A stretch of 64,000 nt of DNA, taken from positions 187,237,806 to 187,301,805 of the forward strand of contig NC_135502.1 of the NCBI RefSeq assembly GCF_052857255.1, given 5' to 3'. The first letter of the stretch is position 1. Each line of letters begins with the position of its first letter. The DNA is from Amblyomma americanum (Eukaryota; Arthropoda; Arachnida; Ixodida; Ixodidae). A model generated the notes under the pieces. The model made no database searches. It was not told where the DNA came from and saw only the letters and a list, made by a program, of their open reading frames with translations. Shown piece after piece: positions 51,801 through 62,128 of this stretch. A program made the position numbers and the translations under genes.

Positions 51801-53190
51801 CAACAAAACAAATACGTCCAGCGTTGCGCGCACCAAGAAAGCTGGACCTGCACCACGAGCAGCTTGAACGGGCGCTTGAACAGCGAGAAACGCCACTTTA
51901 GTATCGAGTTTTTGAGAGACGGAGTCCAATTGCAACAAAACAAATACGTCCAGCGTTGCGCGCACCATGAAAGCTAGACCTGCACTACGAGCAGCATGAA
52001 CGGGCGCTTGAACAGCGAGAACTGCCTCTATAGTACCGAGTTTTTGACCCAAGGATTCAAATTGCAACCAAACAAATACGTCCAGCGATGCGCGCAACTT
52101 GAAAGCTAGACCTGCACCATGAGCAGCACGAACGGGCGCTTGAACAGCGAGAACCGCCACTTTAGTATCGAGTTTTTGAGAGACGGAGTCCAATTGCAAC
52201 AAAACAAATACGTCCAGCGTTGCGCGCACCATGAAAGCTAGACCTGCACTACGAGCAGCATGAACGGGCGCTTGAACAGCGAGGACCGCCTCTTTAGTAC
52301 CGAGTTTTTGAGCGAACGTGTCCAATATCAACAAAACAAATACGTCCAGCGATGCGCGCACCATGAAAGCTGGACCTGCACCACGAGCAGAATGAACGGG
52401 TTCTTGAACAGCGAGAACCGCCTCTTTAGTACCGAGTTTTTGAGCGAAGGAATCCAATTGCAACAAAACAAATACGTCTAACGGTGTGCGTACCATGAAA
52501 GCTAGACCTGCACCACGAGCAGCATGAACGGGCGCTTCAACAGCGAGAACCGCCCCTTTAGTACCCAGTTTTTGAGCGAAGGAGTCCAATTGCAACAAAA
52601 CAAATACGTCCAGCGTTGCGCGCACCATGAAAACCAGACCTGCACCATGAGCAGCACGAACGGGCGCTTGAACAGCGAGAACCGCCTCTTTAGTACCGAG
52701 TTTTTGAGCGAAGGATTCCAATTGCAACAAAACAAATACGTCCAGCGATGCGCGCACCATGAAAGCTAGACCTGCACCACGAGCAGCATTTACGGGCTCT
52801 TGAACCTCGAGAACCGCCTCTTTAGTACAGAGTTTTTGAGCGAACGTGTCCAATTGCAACAAAACAAATACGTCCGGCGATGCGCGCACCATGAAAGCTG
52901 GACCTGCACCACGAGCAGAATGAACGGGTTCGTGAACAGCGAGAACCGCCTCTTTAGTACCGAGTTTTTTAGCGAAGGAATCCAATTGCAACAAAACAAA
53001 TACGTCTAGCGGTGTGCGTATCATGAAAGCTAGACCTGCACCACGAACAGCATGAACGGGCGCTTGAACAGCGAGAACGGCCCCTTTAGTACCCAGTTTT
53101 TGAGCGAAGGAGTCCCATTGCAACAAAACAAATACGTCCAGCGATGCGCGCACCATGAGAGCTAGACCTGCACCACGAGCAGCATGAACA
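47781..53190. repeat. Tandem duplication of 2639 bp, second copy one monomer longer
   Basis: 47781-50419 recurs at 50420-53190. The offset is 2639 bp up to about 52080 and 2771 bp after about 52260, so the second copy has gained exactly one 132-bp unit near 52129-52260. Shared variants include GCCTCTATAGTACC (49384 and 52023) and GAACGGCCCC (50304 and 53075). It overlaps the right part of the 3562-bp duplication, showing successive events. Confidence 0.78.
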
Positions 53191-53509
53191 GGCGCTTGAA
53201 CAGCGAGAACCGCCTCTTTAGTACCGAGTTTTTGAGCGAAGGATTCCAATTGCAACAAAACAAATACGTCCAGCCTTGCGCGCACCATGAAAGCTAGACC
53301 TGCACTACGAGCAGCATGAACGGGCGCTTGAACAGCGAGAACCGCCTCTTTAGTACCGAGTTTTTGAGCGAAGGAATCCAATTGCAACAAAACAAATACG
53401 TCCAGCGTTGCGCGCACAATGAAAGCTAGACCTGCACCACGAGCAGCATGAACACGCGCTTGAACAGCGAGAACCGCCTCGTTAGTACCAACTTTTTGAG
53501 CGAAGTAGT

Positions 53510-56500
53510 CCAATTGCAACAAAACAAATACGTCCAGCGATGCGCGCACCATGAAATCTAGACCTGCACCACGAGCAGCATGAACGCGCACTTGAACAGC
53601 GAGAACCACCTCTTCAGTACCGAGTTTTTGAGCGAAGGAGTCGAATTTCAACAAAACAAATATGTCCAGGGATGCGCGCACCATGAAAGCTGGACCTGCA
53701 CCACTAGCAGCATGAACGAGCGCCAGAACAGCGAGAACCGCCTCTTTAGTACCGAGTTTTTAAGCGAAGAAGTCCAACTGCAACAAAACAAATACGTCCA
53801 GCGATGCGCGCACCATGAAAGCTAGACCTGCACCACTAGCAGCATGAACGGGCGCAGAACAACGAGAACCGCCTCTTTAGTACCGAGTTTTTGAGCGAAG
53901 GAGTCTAATTGCAACAAAACAAATACGTCCAGCGATGCGCGCACCTTGAAATCTAGACCTGCACCACGAGCAGCTTGAACGGGCGCTTGAACAGCGAGAA
54001 CTGCCACTTTAGTATCGAGTTTTTGACCGAAGGAGTCCAATTGCAACAAAACAAATACGTCTAGCCTTGCGCGCACCATGAAAGCTAGACCTGCACTACG
54101 AGCAGCATGAACGGGCGCTTGAACAGCGAGAACCGCCTCTTTAGTACCGAGTTTTTGAGCGAAGGAGTCCAATTGCAACAAAACAAATACGTCCAGCGTT
54201 GCGCCCACCATGAAAGCTAGACCTGCACTACGAGCAGCATGAAGGGGCTCTTGAACCTCGAGAACCGCCTCTTTAGTACCGAGTTTTTGAGCGAACGTGT
54301 CCAATTGCAACAAAACAAATACGTCCGGCGATGCGCGCACCATGAAAGCTGGACCTGCACCACGAGCAGAATGAACGGGTTCTTGAACAGCGAGAACCAC
54401 CTCTTTAGTACCGAGTTTTTGAGCGAAGGAGTCCAATTGCAACAAAACGAATACGTCTAGCGGTGTGCGTACCATGAAAGCTAGACCTGCACCACGAGCA
54501 GCTTGAACGGGCGCTTGAACAGCGAGAAACGCCACTTTAGTATCGAGTTTTTGAGCGACGGAATCCAATTGCAACAAAACAAATACGTCCAGCGTTGCGC
54601 GCACCATGAAAGCTAGACCTGCACTACGAGCAGCATGAACGGGCGCTTGAACAGCGAGAACCGCCTCTTTAGTACCCAGTTTTTGAGCGAAGGAGTCCAA
54701 TTGCAACAAAACAAATACGTCCAGCGTTGCGCGCACCAAGAAAGCTGGACCTGCACCCCCAGCAGCATGAACGGGCGCTTGAACAGCGAGAACCGCCTCT
54801 TTAGTACCGATTATTTGAGCCAAGGAGTCGAATTGCAACAAAACAAATACGTCCAGCGAGGCGCCCACCATGAAAGCTTGACCTGCACCACGAGCAGCAC
54901 GAACGGGCACTTGAACAGCGAGAACTGCCTCTTTAGTACCGAGTTTTTGAGCCAAGGAGTCAAATTGCAACCAAACAAATGCGTCCAGCGATGCGCGCAA
55001 CTTGAAAGCTAGACCTGCATCACAAGTAGCGTGAACGGGCGCTTGAACAGCGAGGACCGCCTTTTTAGTACCGAGTTTTTGAGCGAAGGAGTCCAATTGC
55101 AACCAAACAAATACGTCCAGCATTGCGCGCACCATGAAAACTAGACCTGCACCATGAGCAGCACGAACGGGCGCTTGAACAGCGAGAACCGCCTCTTTAG
55201 TACCGAGTTTTTGAGCGAAGGAGTCCAATTGCAAAAAATCAAATACGTCCAGCGAAGCGCGCACTATGAAAGCTAGATCTGCACCACGAGCAGCATGAAC
55301 GGGCGCTAGACAGCGAGAACCGCCTCGTTAGTACCGAGTTTTTGAGCGAAGGAGTCCAATTGCAACAAAACAAATACGTCCAGCGATGTGCGCACCATGA
55401 AAGCTAGACCTGCACCACGAGCAGCATAAACGGGCGCTTGAACAGCGAGAACCGCCTCTTTAGTACCGATTATTTGAGCCAAGGAGTCGAATTGCAACAA
55501 AACAAATACGTCCAGCAATGCGTCCAACATGAAAGCTAGACCTGCACCACGAGCAGCACGAACGGGCACTTGAACAGCGAGAACCGGCTCTTTAGTACCG
55601 AGTTTTTGAGCGAAGGAGTCAAATTGCAACAAAACAAATACGTCCAGCGATGCGCGCACCATGAAAGCTAGCCCTGCACCACGAGCAGCATGAACGGGTT
55701 CTTGAACAGCGAGAACCGCCGCTTTAGTACCAAGTTTTTGAGCGAAGGAGTCCAATTGCAACAAAACAAATACTTCCAGCGATGCGCGCACCAAGAAAGC
55801 TGGACCTGCACCACGAGAAGAACGAACGGGAACTTGAACAGCGAGAACCACCTCTTTAGTACCGAGTTTTTTAGCGACGGAGTCGAATTGCAACAAAACA
55901 AATACGTCCAGCAATGCGCCCACCATGAAAGCTTGACCTGCACCACGAGCAGCACGAACGGGCACTTGAACAGCGAGAACCGCCTCTTTAGTAATTAGGT
56001 TTTGAGCGAAGGAGTCAAATTGCAACAAAACAAATACGTCCAGCGATGCGCGCAACTTGAAAGCTAGACCTGCACTACAAGCAGCATGAACAGGCGCTTG
56101 AACAGCGAGGATCGCCTCTTTAGTACCGAGTTTTTGAGCGAACGTGTCCAATTGCAACAAAACAAATACGTCCGGCGATGCGCGCACCATGAAAGCAGGA
56201 CCTGCACCACGAGCAGAATGAACGGGTTCTTGAACAGCGAGAACCGCCTCTTTAGTACCAAGTTTTTGAGCGAAGGAGTTCAATTGCATCAAAACAAATA
56301 CGTCCAGCGATGCGCGCACGATGAAAGCTAGATCTGCACCAAGAGCAGCATAAACGGGCGCTTGAACAGCGAGAACTGCCTCTTTAGTACCGAGTTTTTG
56401 AGCGAAGGAGTCCAATTGCAACAAAACAAATACGTCCAGCGATGCGCGCACCATGAAATCTAGACCTGCACCACGAGCAGCATGAACGCGCACTTGAACA

Positions 56501-59500
56501 GCGAGAACCACCTCTTCAGTACCGAGTTTTTGAGCGAAGGAGTTCAATTGCATCAAAACAAATACGTCCAGCGATGCGCGCACGATGAAAGCTAGATCTG
56601 CACCAAGAGCAGCATAAACGGGTTCTTGAACAGCGAGAACCGCCTCTTTAGTACCAAGTTTTTGAGCGAAGGAGTTCAATTGCATCAAAACAAATACGTC
56701 CAGCGATGCGCGCACGATGAAAGCTAGATCTGCACCAAGAGCAGCATAAACGGGCGCTTGAACAGCGAGAACTGCCTCTTTAGTACCGAGTTTTTGAGCG
56801 AAGGAGTCCAATTGCAACAAAACAAATACGTCCAGCGATGCGCGCACCATGAAATCTAGACCTGCACCACGAGCAGCATGAACGCGCACTTGAACAGCGA
56901 GAACCACCTCTTCAGTACCGAGTTTTTGAGCGAAGGAGTCGAATTTCAACAAAACAAATATGTCCAGGGATGCGCGCACCATGAAAGCTGGACCTGCACC
57001 ACTAGCAGCATGAACGAGCGCCAGAACAGCGAGAACCGCCTCTTTAGTACCGAGTTTTTAAGCGAAGAAGTCCAACTGCAACAAAACAAATACGTCCAGC
57101 GATGCGCGCACCATGAAAGCTAGACCTGCACCACTAGCAGCATGAACGGGCGCAGAACAACCAGAACCGCCTCTTTAGTACCGAGTTTTTGAGCGAAGGA
57201 GTCCAATTGCAACAAAACAAATACGTCCAGCGATGCGCGCACCTTGCAATCTAGACCTGCACCACGAGCAGCTTGAACGGGCGCTTGAACAGCGAGAACT
57301 GCCACTTTAGTATCGAGTTTTGGACCGAAGGAGTCCAATTGCAACAAAACAAATACGTCTAGCCTTGCGCGCACCATGAAAGCTAGACCTGCACTACGAG
57401 CAGCATGAACGGGCGCTTGAACAGCGAGAACCGCCTCTTTAGTACCGAGTTTTTGAGCGAAGGAGTCCAATTGCAACAAAACAAATACGTCCAGCGTTGC
57501 GCCCACAATGAAAGCTAGACCTGCACTACGAGCAGCATGAAGGGGCTCTTGAACCTCGAGAACCGCCTCTTTAGTACCGAGTTTTTGAGCGAACGTGTCC
57601 AATTGCAACAAAACAAATACGTCCGGCGATGCGCGCACCATGAAAGCTGGACCTGCACCACGAGCAGAATGAACGGGTTCTTGAACAGCGAGAACCACCT
57701 CTTTAGTACCGAGTTTTTGAGCGAAGGAGTCCAATTGCAACAAAACGAATACGTCTAGCGGTGTGCGTACCATGAAAGCTAGACCTGCACCACGAGCAGC
57801 TTGAACGGGCGCTTGAACAGCGAGAAACGCCACTTTAGTATCGAGTTTTTGAGCGACGGAATCCAATTGCAACAAAACAAATACGTCCAGCGTTGCGCGC
57901 ACCATGAAAGCTAGACCTGCACTACGAGCAGCATGAACGGGCGCTTGAACAGCGAGAACCGCCTCTTTAGTACCGAGTTTTTGAGCGAAGGAATCCAATT
58001 GCAACAAAACAAATACGTCCAGCGTTGCGCGCACCAAGAAAGCCGGACCTGCACCCCCAGCAGCATGAACGGGCGCTTGAACAGCGAGAACCGCCTCTTT
58101 AGTACCGATTATTTGAGCCAAGGAGTCGAATTGCAACAAAACAAATACGTCCAGCGAGGCGCCCACCATGAAAGCTTGACCTGCACCACGAGCAGCACGA
58201 ACGGGCACTTGAACAGCGAGAACTGCCTCTTTAGTACCGAGTTTTTGAGCCAAGGAGTCAAATTGCAACCAAACAAATACGTCCAGCGATGCGCGCAACT
58301 TGAAAGCTAGACCTGCATCACAAGTAGCGCTAACGGGCGCTTGAACAGCGAGGACCGCCTCTTTAGTACCGAGTTTTTGAGCGAAGGAGTCCAATTGCAA
58401 CAAAACAAATACGTCCAGCATTGCGCGCACCATGAAAACTAGACCTGCACCATGAGCAGCACGAACGGGCGCTTGAACAGCGAGAACCGCCTCTTTAGTA
58501 CCGAGTTTTTGAGCGAAGGAGTCCAATTGCAAAAAATCAAATACGTCCAGCGAAGCGCGCACTATGAAAGCTAGATCTGCACCACGAGCAGCATGAACGG
58601 GCGCTAGACAGCGAGAACCGCCTCGTTAGTACCGAGTTTTTGAGCGAAGGAGTCCAATTGCAACAAAACAAATACGTCCAGCGATGTGCGCACCATGAAA
58701 GCTAGACCTGCACCACGAGCAGCATAAACGGGCGCTTGAACAGCGAGAACCGCCTCTTTAGTACCGATTATTTGAGCCAAGGAGTCGAATTGCAACAAAA
58801 CAAATACGTCCAGCAATGCGTCCACCATGAAAGCTAGACCTGCACCACGAGCAGCACGAACGGGCACTTGAACAGCGAGAACCGGCTCTTTAGTACCGAG
58901 TTTTTGAGCGAAGGAGTCAAATTGCAACAAAACAAATACGTCCAGCGATGCGCGCACCATGAAAGCTAGCCCTGCACCACGAGCAGCATGAACGGGTTCT
59001 TGAACAGCGAGAACCGCCGCTTTAGTACCAAGTTTTTGAGCGAAGGAGTCCAATTGCAACAAAACAAATACGTCCAGCGATGCGCGCACCAAGAAAGCTG
59101 GACCTGCACCACGAGAAGAACGAACGGGAACTTGAACAGCGAGAACCACCTCTTTAGTACCGAGTTTTTTAGCGACGGAGTCGAATTGCAACAAAACAAA
59201 TACGTCCAGCAATGCGCCCACCATGAAAGCTTGACCTGCACCACGAGCAGCACGAACGGGCACTTGAACAGCGAGAACCGCCTCTTTAGTAATTAGGTTT
59301 TGAGCGAAGGAGTCAAATTGCAACCAAACAAATACGTCCAGTGATGCGCGCAACTTGAAAGCTAGACCTGCACTACGAGCAGCATGAACGGGCTCTTGAA
59401 CCTCGAGAACCGCCTCTTTAGTACCGAGTTTTTGAGCGAACGTGCCCAATTGCAACAAAACAAATACCTCCGGCGATGCGCGCACCATGAAAGCAGGACC

Positions 59501-59628
59501 TGCACCACGAGCAGAATGAACGGGTTCTTGAACAGCGAGAACCGCCTCTTTAGTACCAAGTTTTTGAGCGAAGGAGTTCAATTGCATCAAAACAAATACG
59601 TCCAGCGATGCGCGCACGATGAAAGCTT
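53510..59628. repeat. Tandem duplication of 3298 bp (25 monomers minus 2 bp)
   Basis: 53510-56807 is followed by a copy beginning at 56808; correspondence holds to about 56330/59628. Shared rare variants include AAAAAATCAAATACG (55233 and 58531), GGCGCTAGACAGCG (55302 and 58600) and TTAGTAATTAGG (55988 and 59286). The end of the first copy holds three near-identical units with GAGTTCAATTGCATC (about 56276, 56540 and 56672). Confidence 0.82.
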
Positions 59629-62128
59629 GACCTGCACCACGAGCAGCACGAACGGGCACTTGAACAGCGAGAACCGCCTCTTTAGTAATTAGGTTTTGAG
59701 CGAAGGAGTCAAATTGCAACCAAACAAATACGTCCAGCGTTGCGCGCACCATGAAAGCTAGACCTGCACTACGAGCAGCATGAACGGGCTCTTGAACCTC
59801 GAGAACCGCCTCTTTAGTACCGAGTTTTTGAGCGAACGTGTCCAATTGCAACAAAACAAATACCTCCGGCGATGCGCGCACCATGAAAGCAGGACCTGCA
59901 CCACGAGCAGAATGAACGGGTTCTTGAACAGCGAGAACCGCCTCTTTAGTACCAAGTTTTTGAGCGAAGGAGTTCAATTGCATCAAAACAAATACGTCCA
60001 GCGATGCGCGCACGATGAAAGCTAGATCTGCACCAAGAGCAGCATAAACGGGCGCTTGAACAGCGAGAACTGCCTCTTTAGTACCGAGTTTTTGAGCGAA
60101 GGAGTCCAATTGCAACAAAACAAATACGTCTAGCGGTGTGCGTACCATGAAAGCTAGACCTGCACCACGAGCAGCATGAACGGGCGCTTGAACAGCGAGA
60201 ACCGCCCCTTTAGTACCCAGTTTTTGAGCAAAGGAGTCCCATTGCAACAAAACAAATACGTCCAGCGATCCGCGCACAATGAAAGCTAGACCTGCACCAC
60301 GAGCAGCATGAACAGGCGCTTGAACAGCGAGAACCACCTCATTAGTACCGAGTTTTTGAGCGAAGGATTTCAATTGCAACAAACCAAATACGTCCAGCGA
60401 TGCGCGCACCATGAAACCTAGACCTGCATCACGAGCAGCATGAACGGGCGCTTGAACAGCGATAACCGCCTCTTTTGTACCGAGTTTTTGAGCGAAGGAG
60501 TCCAATTGCAGCAAACCAAATACGTCCAGCGTTGCGCGCACCATGAATGCTAGACTTGCACCACGAGCAGCATGAACAGGCGCTTGAACAGCGAGAACCG
60601 CCTCGTTAGTACCAACTTTTTGAGCGAAGCAGTCCAATTGCAATAAAACAAATACGTCCAGCGATGCGCGTACCATGAAATCTAGACCTGCACCACGAGC
60701 AGCATGAACGGGCGCTTGAACAGCGAGAACCACCTCATTAGAACCGAGTTTTTGAGCGAACGAATCCAATTGCAACAAAACAAATACGTCCAGCGATGCG
60801 CGCAACTTGAAAGCTAGACCTGCACCACAAGTAGCATGAACGGGCGCTTGAACAGCGAGGACCGCCTCTTTAGTACCGAGTTTTTGAGCGAAGGAGTCCA
60901 ATTGCAACAAAACAAATACGTCCAGCGTTGCGCGCAACATGAAAACTAGACCTGCACCATGAGCAGCACGAACGGGCGCTTGAACAGCGAGAACCGCCTC
61001 TTTAGTACCGAGTTTTTGAGCGAAGGATTCCAATTGCAACAAAACAAATACGTCCAGCGATGCACGCACCATGAAAGCTAGACCTGCACCACGAGCAGCA
61101 TTTACGGGCTCTTGAACCTCGAGAACCGCCTCTTTAGTAGAGAGTTTTTGAGCGAACGTGTCCAATATCAACAAAACAAATACGTCCAGCGATGCGCGCA
61201 CCATGAAAGCTGGACCTGCACCACGAGCAGAATGAACGGGTTCTTGAACAGCGAGAACCGCCTCTTTAGTACCGAGTTTTTGAGCGAAGGAATCCAATTG
61301 CAACAAAACAAATACGTCTAGCGGTGTGCGTACCATGAAAGCTAGACCTGCACCACGAGCAGCATGAACGGGCGCTTGAACAGCGAGAACCGCCCCTTTA
61401 GTACCCAGTTTTTGAGCGAAGGAGTCCCATTGCAACAAAACAAATACGTCCAGCGATGCGCGCACCATGAAAGCTAGACCTGCACCACGAGCAGCATGAA
61501 CAGGCGCTTGAACAGTGAGAACCGCCTCTTTAGTACCGAGTTTTTGAGCGAAGGATTCCAATTGCAACAAAACAAATACGTCCACCCTTGCGCGCACCAT
61601 GAAAGCTAGACCTGCACTACGAGCAGCATGAACGGGCGCTTGAACAGCGAGAACCGCCTCTTTAGTACCGAGTTTTTGAGCGAAGGAGACCAATTGCAAC
61701 AAAACAAATACGTCCAGCGGTGCGCGCACAATGAAAGCTAGACCTGCACCACGAGCAGCATGAACGGGCGCTTGAACAGCGAGAACCGCCTCTTTTGTAC
61801 CGAGTTTTTGAGCGAAGGAGTCCAATTGCAACAAAACAAATACGTCCAGCGTTGCGCGCACCATGAAAGCTACACTTGCACCACGAGCAGCATGAACAGG
61901 CGCTTGAACAGCGAGAACCGCCTCGTTAGTACCAACTTTTTGAGCGAAGCAGTCCAATTGCAACAAAACAAATACGTCCAGCGATGCGCGCACCATGAAA
62001 TCTAGACCTGCACCACGAGCAGCATGAACGCGCGCTTGAACAGCGAGAACCACCTCTTCAGTACCGAGATTTTGAGCGAAGGAGTCGAATTTCAACAAAA
62101 CAAATACGTCCAGGGATGCGCGCACCAT
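58604..62128 (-). other. Longest satellite open frame, 1174 codons of a 44-residue repeat
   Basis: On the minus strand the frame is open for about 26.7 monomers, each encoding 44 residues that begin MVRASLDVFVLLQLDSFAQ and contain KLGTKEAVLAVQ. Comparable frames lie at 29618-32578, 50919-53684, 14572-17268, 48280-50781, 11389-13836, 22359-24659 and 32654-34954. I do not recognise the repeat, and it has no signal peptide, no Cys pattern and no known repeat motif. Differences between units are mostly at codon positions 1 and 2, and stop-bearing units have been amplified, so there is no sign that the protein is maintained. A 44-codon unit is stop-free by chance in a given frame about 12 percent of the time. 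I regard it as satellite, not gene; a real repeat-protein gene is the minority alternative. Confidence 0.3.
59226..60017. repeat. Tandem duplication of 396 bp (3 monomers)
   Basis: 59226-59621 is repeated at 59622-60017, including the CTTGACCTGC and TTAGTAATTAGG units and the following CTCTTGAACCTCGAG unit. It is the smallest clear block duplication in the array and lies at the end of the 3298-bp duplication. Confidence 0.8.
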
